Assembly: GCA_013203245.1 (NCBI GenBank)
Contig: JABMOR010000010.1
Coordinates: 1 to 23,180 of the forward strand
Direction of reading: 5' to 3'
Origin: Candidatus Nitrosopumilus sp.
Lineage (GTDB): Archaea; Thermoproteota; Nitrososphaeria; Nitrososphaerales; Nitrosopumilaceae
Length of the DNA: 23,180 bases
A program made the position numbers and the translations under genes. Within the stretch, counting starts at the first letter, position 1. Each line of letters opens with the position of its first letter. The notes below the pieces were generated by a model, which worked only from the letters and a program-made list of their open reading frames with translations, was not told where the DNA came from and did no database searches. Positions 14,441 to 22,218 of the stretch are shown in pieces.

Positions 14441-15731
14441 CTAACAGTATTCCAAGAAAAGGGATATTTTGGCCGTAGGAATCTCCAGAACCAGGGCAGC
14501 CACCACCAGAACACATCTTTCCAAATATTAGAATTGGAGATTGATTAATTCCTTTTTGAGCAGGAGTGTCAGCCTCTGTAATCCCACCAGGCATGGTTGC
14601 ACCAAAATAAACACGAACTTCTTGACCAGGAATGATACTTTGGTTAAGATCAGTATATGCAGAAATACTTGGAGGATTTGTAGAGGCACCAGCACCAATG
14701 TAAAATGGATTTTTTGAAGAACCAGATACAGGTAGTAATACCAAAGCTGTATCCTCACCAATGTAGAATGTATCCGTAGGATGATTATTTGTAACATTAA
14801 TTCTCCACACAGTATTATCATTGGTGTTAAGATTCCATCCTGATGACCAATCACCTATACCTTGTGCCCATTCAAGAGATTCATAGTCAACTTGTAGTAC
14901 ACCTGCATTTTCTACCAATAAAGAATCATCATCAAGTATTACAATTTCAATTTGTTCTGTAATGAAATTTGCTTGTTTTGCATTATTAACAGTTGCATTG
15001 AATGTTACTGTATCTCCATCACCTCCGGTAACAGTGTAAACCCATTTGAAGAAAGACGTATCACCATGTGACAAACTTTCTTTTGATGATGGAATTGGAC
15101 CTTCTTTGTATGTTGCAGTTGCACCGCCAGTAACATCAGGAGGGTTTTCTATTTGAGGAGTGATTAATTGCAATACACTGCCATCTGTTACATTGTTAGT
15201 AACACCAAACCAGATTGTTACATCTTGTCCAGTAAGAACAGACTTTGGAGTTGAAAATAAATTCATTTCAAGGGTTTCATCCTGAGGAGATGTTACTTGG
15301 ATGTTAAACAAGTTACCTCTTTCAGTTACCAATCTCAAGTCATATGATTGAGATTCTAATGCATAAAGATTTAGATTTTGACCTACATCATACAGAATCT
15401 GTCCAGGTGAAGATACTTCATTCAAAGTAAAATTTTGTAGAGGCCATGAACTGTCAGTTACATTATTCACCCATAATCTTGTAAAATGAATTGGGAGTTG
15501 ACCAGTGTTTTTAATTGTAAGATCAAATTTACCCCCATTAATTCCTACATTTACAATTTCAAAACTTTCTTTTGATTTATCGATACTTTCGACTCCCTTT
15601 ATGATCACTTCGTCATTAACTCGTTCAATGAGATTTATCCCATATGTGAAATATCCTATTACAGAACTTAGAACAACTACAAGGAATATCATTCCAATAA
15701 CATTGCTAAGCCCCCTTCGTTTTCTTATCAA
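14436..15731 (-). CDS. Large pilin/archaellin-like exported protein
   Basis: This is a probable secreted or filament-associated protein of 431 aa. I chose the TTG at 15731. It gives MIRKRRG followed by LSNVIGMIFLVVVLSSVIGYF, a class III (type IV pilin-type) signal in which a short basic n-region and Gly-Leu cleavage site precede the hydrophobic helix. An upstream start at 15824 would add 31 residues and overlap the preceding gene. The remainder is beta-rich with CARDB/immunoglobulin-like features (FDLTIKNTGQLPIHFTRLWVNN; WFGVTNNVTDGS; WRINVTNNHP) and many N-x-S/T sites suited to N-glycosylation. Near the C-terminus is the Cys pair MCSGGGCPGSG. The protein follows the smaller pilin-like gene by 37 nt, so the two probably form one surface structure or minor-pilin pair. 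The exact partner machinery is not in the window. Confidence 0.8.
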   Translation of the reverse strand: MIRKRRGLSNVIGMIFLVVVLSSVIGYFTYGINLIERVNDEVIIKGVESIDKSKESFEIVNVGINGGKFDLTIKNTGQLPIHFTRLWVNNVTDSSWPLQNFTLNEVSSPGQILYDVGQNLNLYALESQSYDLRLVTERGNLFNIQVTSPQDETLEMNLFSTPKSVLTGQDVTIWFGVTNNVTDGSVLQLITPQIENPPDVTGGATATYKEGPIPSSKESLSHGDTSFFKWVYTVTGGDGDTVTFNATVNNAKQANFITEQIEIVILDDDSLLVENAGVLQVDYESLEWAQGIGDWSSGWNLNTNDNTVWRINVTNNHPTDTFYIGEDTALVLLPVSGSSKNPFYIGAGASTNPPSISAYTDLNQSIIPGQEVRVYFGATMPGGITEADTPAQKGINQSPILIFGKMCSGGGCPGSGDSYGQNIPFLGILLE

Positions 15732-15768
15732 AGTATATCCAACAAAAATTCTAACGAGATAAAAAGTA

Positions 15769-16230
15769 TTATGTGGTAATTTGTGTTTGAATGATGTTAC
15801 CCCTAATAGTAATAGCAGAAACATCCAGTATACTGTATGATGAGAATAATGAATCGTTGATCACTACGGAAATACTATCATCAGGCATTATCTGTGCTTT
15901 TGACATAGAATGTATTTTACTAAATCCAGACATTTTATCATAGATGGTAATTTGTGAAACATCCAATCCAATATTACCTACATTTGTTAATACAACTATA
16001 ATAGTATCACATGGATCATCATTACAATACACATATTCAAACATTAAAGATTCGTTGATTTTGTTAAGATAATCATCAACTGTATCAGACATTTCTATTT
16101 GTTGAGAATTTAAAGAAGTTTGACTCCAAACTACACCAGCACCACCCATAATTGTAACAGCAGCCATCATGATTGCAGAAGTAATTACGGTGGCTAAAGC
16201 TCTTCTTTTTCTCGACTGCTTCAAATTCAT
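15769..16230 (-). CDS. Small pilin/archaellin-like protein
   Basis: This 153-aa protein starts MNLKQSRKRRA then LATVITSAIMMAAVTIMGGAGVVWSQ, a class III signal peptide with a basic n-region and a cleavage site before Leu. The mature N-terminal helix would form the filament core. The C-terminal part has the TIIVVLTNVGNIGLDVSQITIYD strands typical of archaellin-like domains and a Cys pair in YCNDDPC. The signal is of the prepilin-peptidase-processed type; processing is inferred. It is the first gene of a two-gene unit with the larger pilin-like protein. TATA-like DNA lies at 16253-16260 and an inverted repeat at 16237-16252 between TATA and start. It could be a major pilin or a minor adaptor; nothing distinguishes these. 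Confidence 0.82.
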   Translation of the reverse strand: MNLKQSRKRRALATVITSAIMMAAVTIMGGAGVVWSQTSLNSQQIEMSDTVDDYLNKINESLMFEYVYCNDDPCDTIIVVLTNVGNIGLDVSQITIYDKMSGFSKIHSMSKAQIMPDDSISVVINDSLFSSYSILDVSAITIRGNIIQTQITT

Positions 16231-16236
16231 ACATTA

Positions 16237-16252
16237 TTCCCACTATTGGGAA
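16237..16252 (-). promoter_or_regulatory. Inverted repeat between TATA and start of the pilin-like gene
   Basis: TTCCCA-CTAT-TGGGAA is a perfect 6-bp inverted repeat with a 4-nt spacer. It begins 7 nt before the ATG at 16230 and ends beside the TATA-like GATATATTT (16252-16260). A bound repressor here would cover the transcription start. It may equally be a small 5' hairpin. Confidence 0.45.
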
Positions 16253-16331
16253 ATATATCAAATAGTTTGTATTTACAATAACAAACAATCCCAAATCTGG
16301 AAATAATAGAAATTAATTATTTTTATCAGAG

Positions 16332-16377
16332 AATCATGCCTAGCATTAAAAATAATATATTTTTCATAGGCATGATT
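16332..16377. repeat. Long interrupted hairpin in a 329-bp intergenic region
   Basis: An 11-bp perfect inverted repeat, AATCATGCCTA (16332-16342) and its complement (16367-16377), encloses an inner pair AAAAATA/TATTTTT. The result is a 46-nt hairpin. It is 183 bp beyond the aspS stop and ~100 bp upstream of the pilin-like start. It may be an aspS 3' end structure, an operator or a relic of a mobile element. The rest of 16231-16559 is AT-rich; it holds one doubtful 30-codon frame at 16441-16533 and nothing else I recognise. Confidence 0.5.
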
Positions 16378-16440
16378 TGAAAAAATATGTAGCTTTAGAA
16401 TCAGACATGGAGTTATCTATTAAAAATAATTATTAGATTC

Positions 16441-16533
16441 ATGAGTAAACAATTTGATAATCATAGCATAGATGATTTAGTAAAAATGACAGACAAAGTA
16501 TTGTGCAAAATTAAACTATCATCTACTGAATAA
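16441..16533 (+). CDS. Doubtful 30-aa small reading frame
   Basis: ATG at 16441 opens MSKQFDNHSIDDLVKMTDKV and ends at a TAA after 30 codons, with a TATA-like AT run just upstream. The composition is protein-like and no family is recognised. It is antisense to the downstream region of aspS and may be noncoding. Confidence 0.25.
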   Translation: MSKQFDNHSIDDLVKMTDKVLCKIKLSSTE

Positions 16534-16559
16534 AATCAACAAAATTTTAAATATTTTAG

Positions 16560-17870
16560 TTATGGCGTTAGTCTGTCAACATCTCTAGGATAGAAAGTGA
16601 CATCTCGGATATTTTCTGTTCCAGTAAGTGCCATGATTAATCTTTCAAGACCAATTCCACATCCAGCGTGTGGAGGAACTCCATAATCAAAAGCTGCAAG
16701 ATGGTATTCAAATGAATCAGTGTTCATCCCTTTATTTTTCATGCGTTCTTCTAGTTCATCACGTTTTTCAATTCTTGTACTACCGGAAGATAATTCTAAA
16801 TCACCAAACATTAAATCAAAAGATTCAGAAACTTTAGGATTTGATTTACTGTCTTTGACGTAAAATGGTTTAGGGGCAAGCGGCCAATCAGTAATAAAGT
16901 AAAATCCATCTAGACCTATTTTTTTGAGATTTGAGGGATACAAGTCATCACCCCATTCAGTTTTTGCACCGGCCTTTTGCATTCTATCAACTAGATCATC
17001 ATAAGAATATCTTGGGATTATATCTGGAATTGCAGGAATTATAAATTCAGCATTAGGGTTGTCTTTAACATAATCATGAACAGTTTGAATTGAAGTTTTG
17101 ATTATTTCCTCTATCCTATTCATCACATCATTGTAATCTACAAATGCCTCCTCCAAATCAATAGAAATCGCTTCAGCTAAATGGCGATTAGTTCTAGATG
17201 GTTCAGCCCTAAAGATAGGTGCTATCTCAAATACTTTTTCAAAACTCATTGTCAATTGTTCTTTGTATAATTGCGGGCTCTGGGCCAAGAATGCCTCTTT
17301 GTTATAGTAAAATATTGGAAATAGTGCAGCACCGCCTTCAGTAGCAGTTGCAATCATTTTGGGAGTATTAATTTCAACAAAATTTTGATTAGTAAAATAT
17401 TCTCTGATGGATTTTAAAACAAAACTTCGAGCTTTGAAAATATGTTGAAGGGCATCACGTCTAAGATCAATTGGTCTTGCCTCCAGTCTAGTGTCAATGT
17501 TTTTCACAGTTTTAGCAGTAGGCTCAAAAGGAGGGATTTTTTCAACATCAGAGAAAACTCTCAACTCCGTAGGAATTATTTCAAACCCACTAGGTGCTTT
17601 TTCAGACGCCTTGACATTACCTGTAACAGAGATTGAAGAATGTGCTTTTAATGAAGAAATTTTTTCACGGATTTCATCCGGACAATCATCTTTTTTTGCT
17701 ACAATTGAGAGATCCCCATTTTTATCACGGACAGTGGCAAAACTGATGTTTCCATGTCCACGAACTGTCAACACCCAACCCATTACAGTGACTTTAGTTC
17801 CATCCATTGACGAGTTTATTTCATTAGAATAATGAGATCTTCGTAAAGTTCCTAATTCAGTTTCTATCAT
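16560..17870 (-). CDS. aspS: Aspartyl-tRNA synthetase, archaeal type, probably non-discriminating
   Basis: This class II synthetase of 436 aa attaches Asp to tRNA. The OB-fold anticodon-binding domain covers residues 1-~110 (MGWVLTVRGHGNISFATVRD), and the catalytic domain follows. The flipping loop is ATEGGAALFP, followed by QSPQLYKEQL, motif 2 FRAEPSRTNRHL and motif 3 GCGIGLERLIM, ending in FYPRDVDRLTP as expected. In Thermococcus the Asp-only enzyme has Trp26 and Lys85. Here the aligned residues are Leu34 and Pro93 (KAPSGFEI), and Pro at the second position marks enzymes that also charge tRNA(Asn). With gatCAB 2.2 kb away, this is likely the first step of the indirect Asn-tRNA pathway. It is divergent from the small membrane gene at 17981. 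Confidence 0.96.
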   Translation of the reverse strand: MIETELGTLRRSHYSNEINSSMDGTKVTVMGWVLTVRGHGNISFATVRDKNGDLSIVAKKDDCPDEIREKISSLKAHSSISVTGNVKASEKAPSGFEIIPTELRVFSDVEKIPPFEPTAKTVKNIDTRLEARPIDLRRDALQHIFKARSFVLKSIREYFTNQNFVEINTPKMIATATEGGAALFPIFYYNKEAFLAQSPQLYKEQLTMSFEKVFEIAPIFRAEPSRTNRHLAEAISIDLEEAFVDYNDVMNRIEEIIKTSIQTVHDYVKDNPNAEFIIPAIPDIIPRYSYDDLVDRMQKAGAKTEWGDDLYPSNLKKIGLDGFYFITDWPLAPKPFYVKDSKSNPKVSESFDLMFGDLELSSGSTRIEKRDELEERMKNKGMNTDSFEYHLAAFDYGVPPHAGCGIGLERLIMALTGTENIRDVTFYPRDVDRLTP

Positions 17871-17947
17871 AATTTACTTTATTGCAGATATCATGGTGTA
17901 ATTAATTTTTATACAAAATAGTGGACAATTGCATTAATTTTCATAAT

Positions 17948-17956
17948 GCTTATAGG
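17948..17956 (+). promoter_or_regulatory. TATA-like element of the small membrane protein gene
   Basis: GCTTATAGG is centred ~29 nt before the ATG at 17981, matching leaderless promoter spacing. The 110-bp gap also serves aspS, for which a TTTGTATAAAA-like stretch on the minus strand (about 17908-17918) is rather far from the start. Confidence 0.4.
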
Positions 17957-17980
17957 CAGTAAAAATTTCACAAAAACAAG

Positions 17981-18172
17981 ATGAACATCCTAATCCTCCT
18001 AGTAATTGCAATGTTTATCATTGTTGGAGTATACGTAGGATATCATGCGTCTCAACAAGTAGATGAAGAGGCAGAAGGACATAACGTTACCATAGAATTA
18101 GAAATATTAAATGAGAATTCAGCATTAGTTCAAATTTACCATAATCTAGAACCAATAAAGTCACTCCTGTAA
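17981..18172 (+). CDS. Small single-pass membrane protein, unknown function
   Basis: This 63-aa protein has one N-terminal hydrophobic helix (ILILLVIAMFIIVGVYVGYHA, residues 3-23), which would act as a signal anchor. A short acidic stretch (QQVDEEAEGH) and a strand-forming tail (NVTIELEILNENSALVQIYHN) follow. There are no Cys residues or a class III signal. I do not recognise the family. The start is supported by a TATA element ~29 nt upstream. It precedes the small gene at 18217 by 44 bp, where another TATA-like element appears, so the two need not be co-transcribed. Confidence 0.65.
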   Translation: MNILILLVIAMFIIVGVYVGYHASQQVDEEAEGHNVTIELEILNENSALVQIYHNLEPIKSLL

Positions 18173-18216
18173 CATAAGCCGGATTTATATTAAATTATAA
18201 TAATTATTCATAAGTC

Positions 18217-18426
18217 ATGACACTTTCAGATAAAGAAAAAATCATAGCAATCATTTCTAATGGAATTTCAGTTTTTTCATTATTACAAGAAAGAGACGAA
18301 TTGCCAAAAAATACAACAATGTATGATTTTGTATTAAAGGTAATTCCAGAAGATATCAAGTCAGAACTAAGTGTCGAATTAATAGACGAGGTATTCCAGT
18401 ACGTTACATCCACACATAGTTCATAA
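18217..18426 (+). CDS. Small soluble helical protein, unknown function
   Basis: This 69-aa protein begins TLSDKEKIIAIISNGISVFSLLQERDELPKN and continues MYDFVLKVIPEDIKSELSVELIDEVFQYV. It is predicted to be all helical and soluble, with no Cys residues and no signal. I do not recognise the family. TATA-like ATTTATATTA at 18183-18192 is ~29 nt before the ATG, fitting a leaderless mRNA. It ends 28 bp before purP, so it may share a transcript with it, but no functional link can be argued. Confidence 0.68.
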   Translation: MTLSDKEKIIAIISNGISVFSLLQERDELPKNTTMYDFVLKVIPEDIKSELSVELIDEVFQYVTSTHSS

Positions 18427-18454
18427 AGTACAAAGTATTACTTAGAATATCACA

Positions 18455-19480
18455 ATGACATCCATTGCAACATTAGGCTCCCACTGCTCTTTACAAGTTC
18501 TAAAAGGTGCAAAAGATGAAGGTCTTAAAACAATCCTAGTGTGTGAGAAAAAACGTGAAAAATTATACAAAAGGTTTCCATTTATTGATGAATTAATTAT
18601 TGTTGATTCATTCAAAGAAGTTCTTGATCAAAAGTGCCAATCAATTTTAGAAGAAAACAATGCAGTTCTAATCCCACATGGAACATTAATTGCACAAATG
18701 AGTTCTGAAGAAATTGAATCAATTAAAACTCCAGTGTTTGGCAATAAATGGATTCTAAGATGGGAATCAGACAGAGACATGAAAGAAAAACTGATGAAAG
18801 AGGCAAATCTTCCAATGCCAAAAGCAGTGACAGAACCTAAAGATATTGAAAAACTAGTAATTGTGAAAAGGCAAGGAGCTGCAGGAGGTAAAGGCTACTT
18901 TATGGCAGCAAATGAAGAGGATTACAATACTAAAAGAAATCAATTAATTTCAGATGGGATTTTATCGCAAGATGAGCCCCTATACATTCAAGAATATGCA
19001 GCAGGAGTGTTAGCTTATTTACAATTTTTCTACTCCCCACTAAAAGAAGAGTTGGAATTTTTTGGAGTTGATCAAAGACATGAATCAGACATTGAAGGAT
19101 TGGGAAGAATCCCTGCAGAGCAACAGTTGAAATCAAATAAAGTTCCATCATTCAACGTAATTGGAAATAGTCCTCTAGTTTTACGAGAATCACTGTTAGA
19201 TGAAGTGTATACGATGGGGGAAAATTTTGTTGAAGCAGCAAAAAGAATAGTGGCACCAGGAATGAACGGACCGTTTTGTATAGAAGGGGTTTATGATGAA
19301 AATGCCAAATTCAAATCGTTTGAATTTTCAGCAAGAATAGTTGCAGGCTCTAATATCTACATGGATGGTTCCCCCTACTATTCACTATTATTCAATGAAA
19401 CAATGAGTATGGGTAAAAGAATTGCAAGAGAAATTAAAACAGCCACAGAATCAAATCAACTAGATAAAATTACAACTTAG
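18455..19480 (+). CDS. purP: FAICAR synthetase PurP (formate-dependent)
   Basis: PurP is the archaeal ATP-grasp ligase that formylates AICAR with free formate and ATP to give FAICAR, the penultimate step of IMP synthesis. The 341-aa length fits. It opens MTSIATLGSHCSLQVLKGAKDEGLKTILV (N-terminal pre-ATP-grasp domain), with a conserved PHGTL near residue 70. The ATP-grasp core has VKRQGAAGGKGYFMA (binding loop), YIQEYAAGVLAYLQFFYSP, and near the C-terminus FEFSARIVAGSNIYMDGSPYYSLLF, where metal and nucleotide ligands lie. It replaces bacterial PurH formyltransferase activity, so a separate IMP cyclohydrolase must be elsewhere in the genome. It converges with phnE with only 4 bp between the stops. 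Confidence 0.96.
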   Translation: MTSIATLGSHCSLQVLKGAKDEGLKTILVCEKKREKLYKRFPFIDELIIVDSFKEVLDQKCQSILEENNAVLIPHGTLIAQMSSEEIESIKTPVFGNKWILRWESDRDMKEKLMKEANLPMPKAVTEPKDIEKLVIVKRQGAAGGKGYFMAANEEDYNTKRNQLISDGILSQDEPLYIQEYAAGVLAYLQFFYSPLKEELEFFGVDQRHESDIEGLGRIPAEQQLKSNKVPSFNVIGNSPLVLRESLLDEVYTMGENFVEAAKRIVAPGMNGPFCIEGVYDENAKFKSFEFSARIVAGSNIYMDGSPYYSLLFNETMSMGKRIAREIKTATESNQLDKITT

Positions 19481-19484
19481 AAAT

Positions 19485-20276
19485 TTATTTTGCAGATACT
19501 GCCATTCCGTGTTGGGATTTTACAATATATTTATCTCGAATTTTTACACTGACCCAATCAATAAACAAAACTGCTGCCAGTACTACCAACATGAATACTG
19601 CTGCTTTACCATACTCAAAGAATTTGATATAGTTAATAATGTAAAATCCAATTCCCCCAGCACCTACTAATCCAAGAATGCTAGTTTGACGTACATTGTA
19701 GTCAAACATGTAAAGTATCTGACTTAGCAGATGAGATGCAGATTCTGGAATTACCACATAACGAATTAATTGCCATTTTGAAACACCAATAGAACTAACT
19801 GCATCCATAGGATCAGAATCAATTGCCTCAATTGCCTCATATTGTAATTTTGCAACAAATCCTACGGTATACATGACAATTGCCAAAACACCTGCAAATG
19901 TTCCCAAGCCAACCATGATTACAAATAAAATTGCCCATAAAATAGAGGGGAATGTTCGAATAGCTGCAAGTAATGCACGGACAGGCGCATAAACATATTT
20001 GCTGTTCAGATTTCTTGCTGCAAACATACTAAGAGGTAATGCAATTGCAGTACCCACAACAGTTCCAATAAATGCCATTTGAATTGTTTCAAACATGGCC
20101 CACAATGCAGTTGGAATATACTTTGGTTCAACTAAAAGCATCTCCTCAACTATAATCGCAAGGTTTGGTAACCCTTCAACAAATTCAATAGGATTTGCAT
20201 CAACATTGTAAGATGCAATTACAACAAGTGCAACAATAATTCCAATTACAATATTATTTTTTGGGGTCATTATCAT
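19485..20276 (-). CDS. phnE: Phosphonate-type ABC transporter permease
   Basis: PhnE-type permease of 263 aa forms the membrane channel of the importer. It has about six hydrophobic segments, starting with NIVIGIIVALVVIASY near the N-terminus and ending VFMLVVLAAVLFIDWV. The cytoplasmic coupling (EAA) loop reads YEAIEAIDSDPMDAVSSIGVS followed by WQLIRYVVIPES, and the family-typical YNVRQTSILGLVGAGGIG lies in the C-terminal third. The ATG overlaps the end of phnC by 23 nt, so translation is coupled. Substrate could be a phosphonate, phosphite or a related anion; the permease does not decide this. It is the last gene of the transporter operon. Confidence 0.93.
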   Translation of the reverse strand: MIMTPKNNIVIGIIVALVVIASYNVDANPIEFVEGLPNLAIIVEEMLLVEPKYIPTALWAMFETIQMAFIGTVVGTAIALPLSMFAARNLNSKYVYAPVRALLAAIRTFPSILWAILFVIMVGLGTFAGVLAIVMYTVGFVAKLQYEAIEAIDSDPMDAVSSIGVSKWQLIRYVVIPESASHLLSQILYMFDYNVRQTSILGLVGAGGIGFYIINYIKFFEYGKAAVFMLVVLAAVLFIDWVSVKIRDKYIVKSQHGMAVSAK

Positions 20277-21084
20277 ACATCTCCATAATTTCTTCAGTAT
20301 TCAGATCTCCTGTTTGGAAATCAACTATATTGTCACCTTCAACACCAATTTCTAATATTTTATGACCATCTTTAATCACGGCAACTCGGTTTGCAAATTC
20401 TAATGCTAACTGCATATCATGGTGTACCATTATAGCAGTCAAATTCATTCTTTTTTGTGCATCAGCAATCAAGTTCATAATCTCATGAGCCGTTACATGG
20501 TCTAATTCTGAAACAATTTCATCAGCAAGTAATATGGTTGGTTTTTGCATTAACGCTCTAGCAATAGCAACTCTACGTTTTTCACCACCACTTAACATGT
20601 AGGCTTTTCTTTCTTCCTTACCGGACAACCCTACAAGAGAAATGATTCTTTTAGCTTCTTGAATTTCGTGTTCAGGGAATCGCTTAAGCAAAGATTGGAT
20701 TGTATTTAATCTAGGTAATGCACCAATCAAAATATTTTCAAGAACTGTGATATTTTTTACCAATCCCAAACTTTGAGGAATGTAGCCAATAGTATGCATC
20801 ATTTTTTTAAATTTTTTATTATTCATGTTTGGTTTAACATAATCAATTTTGATAGTACCTTTGCTTGGAATCATCATGCCATTCATTAGTTTTAGTAATG
20901 TAGACTTTCCAGAGCCAGACTGACCCACTATGGCATAATTTGTTCCTCTATCAATTGAGAGGTTAATTCCCTCTAGTGCAAAAGTCTTTGAATCATATGA
21001 TGTCCATACATCACTCATTTGGATAATTTTGTTTGTTGAAATTAATGAAAAAGAAGAATTTTGGGTCATCTGAATTTGTTTCAT
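20254..21084 (-). CDS. phnC: Phosphonate-type ABC transporter ATPase
   Basis: This 276-aa ABC ATPase has all nucleotide-binding elements: Walker A GQSGSGKST, Q-loop (YIPQSLGLV), signature LSGGEKRRVAIARAL, Walker B TILLADE, D-loop SELD and the switch His in VHHD. The signature is LSGGEKRR rather than the commoner LSGGQQQR. The Glu after Walker B is present, so hydrolysis should be normal. The first ~22 residues (MKQIQMTQNSSFSLISTNKIIQ) precede the usual start of the fold; Met23 is a possible alternative start. It lies 17 bp after phnD and overlaps phnE. As a member of the PhnC group it powers import via PhnE and the PhnD binding protein. Confidence 0.94.
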   Translation of the reverse strand: MKQIQMTQNSSFSLISTNKIIQMSDVWTSYDSKTFALEGINLSIDRGTNYAIVGQSGSGKSTLLKLMNGMMIPSKGTIKIDYVKPNMNNKKFKKMMHTIGYIPQSLGLVKNITVLENILIGALPRLNTIQSLLKRFPEHEIQEAKRIISLVGLSGKEERKAYMLSGGEKRRVAIARALMQKPTILLADEIVSELDHVTAHEIMNLIADAQKRMNLTAIMVHHDMQLALEFANRVAVIKDGHKILEIGVEGDNIVDFQTGDLNTEEIMEMYDNDPKK

Positions 21085-21101
21085 TTTCAGAACCCCGTGT
21101 T

Positions 21102-22190
21102 TTATTTGCTCTTGTTATAACTATCAAGAATCAACTGATCAAGTCCTGTTAACGCATCAATATAGTCACCAAATTCACCAATGTGCATAGTGGTAGTTGT
21201 TGGAACTAGTGCTTCTGCACCATACAAATCCTTCAAAATATGATTATTTTCATCATAATTGAGTTTGATTAGTGCATCAACAAGTGCACTTCTAGTTAAT
21301 TCAGACATATCTGAATTAACCATAAACACATGTGATGGTACAGGTCCAATTGTAGTAACTGGTCGTAATTTTACTTGATCTTCTAATTCAAGATATTTTT
21401 GTGGAGCAATATCTGAACCAAATGCAACATCTACATTACCATTAAGAAGTAATTCTAATGCAGCTTTGTAACCGCCTGCAAAAGTATAACTCTCAAAATT
21501 ATTTGCCAAAGCAGATTCCAATGCAACAATGTCATCACCTTCAATGGTTACATAACCTTCAGTAACCAAAGTTCCCATAGGTCGTACAAAACCAGAAGAT
21601 CCGGTAATGCTAGTAAATGCTACTTTTTTGCCAACTGTATCTGCCAATGAATGAATGGAATCATTGTCAGCCAGAGTCCAAACTGTTGCTTGATAATTTA
21701 CCTTACCTGCAACGAGTTCTGCCATTACAGCTTCTGCACCAGTTCTTTGGTGAGTGATCCATGCTGGACCAGTATCCATAAAGGCAGCATCAATGTGACC
21801 AAATCTCATACCTTCAATTATGGCCTCATAGTCTGTTGGAACAACGATTTCAACATCTATACCAAGTTCATTCTCAAGAAATGTTTCCAATGCTTGAGCC
21901 TTTGGAGTTAATTCATCAGCTTTTTCAACTGGAATAAATCCGATGGTTAGAGTGTCGACATCAACAGTGTTTGATTCAGATGAAACATTGATGATTCCAT
22001 TTTCTATCAGGTATGTGATTCCATTTAGAAAAGTTTCATCATCTAGTGTACCATCAGCCCACCAGCCAGCATTATTTTTAATCCAATCCGGAACTAAACT
22101 TTCTGCTTGAACAGTCTGAGTTAATGGTACAGACAACACACCAATTACTGCAAATACAGCAATTAATGCTAATTTTATTTGTCGTTTCAT
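21102..22190 (-). CDS. phnD: Phosphonate-type binding protein with extra N-terminal thaumarchaeal domain
   Basis: This exported PhnD-family substrate-binding protein is ~362 aa. The signal peptide MKRQIKLALIAVFAVIGVLS ends at TVQA|ES, a signal peptidase I-like site without a lipobox Cys. A ~40-residue segment (VPDWIKNNAGWWADGTLDDE...FLNGITYLIENGIINV) follows, of a kind found in many exported thaumarchaeal proteins but not in ordinary PhnD. The PhnD domain begins LTIGFIPVEKADEL and has FGHIDAAFMDTGPAW, the anion-binding SITGSSGFVRPMG loop, FAGGYKAALELLLNG and DVAFGSDIAP. I used ATG 22190; GTG 22199 is possible. Without lipid or transmembrane anchor, the extra domain may hold it at the cell surface. 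The ligand is undetermined. Confidence 0.92.
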   Translation of the reverse strand: MKRQIKLALIAVFAVIGVLSVPLTQTVQAESLVPDWIKNNAGWWADGTLDDETFLNGITYLIENGIINVSSESNTVDVDTLTIGFIPVEKADELTPKAQALETFLENELGIDVEIVVPTDYEAIIEGMRFGHIDAAFMDTGPAWITHQRTGAEAVMAELVAGKVNYQATVWTLADNDSIHSLADTVGKKVAFTSITGSSGFVRPMGTLVTEGYVTIEGDDIVALESALANNFESYTFAGGYKAALELLLNGNVDVAFGSDIAPQKYLELEDQVKLRPVTTIGPVPSHVFMVNSDMSELTRSALVDALIKLNYDENNHILKDLYGAEALVPTTTTMHIGEFGDYIDALTGLDQLILDSYNKSK

Positions 22191-22218
22191 TATTAACACA
22201 AAATTAGGATAAGCTAAA

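Noticed and set aside
15732..15824. Upstream extension of the large pilin-like protein starting MFLLLLLGVTSFKHK.
   Set aside because: It overlaps the preceding gene by 56 bases and would bury the prepilin-type signal; the TTG at 15731 places the basic n-region and cleavage site correctly.
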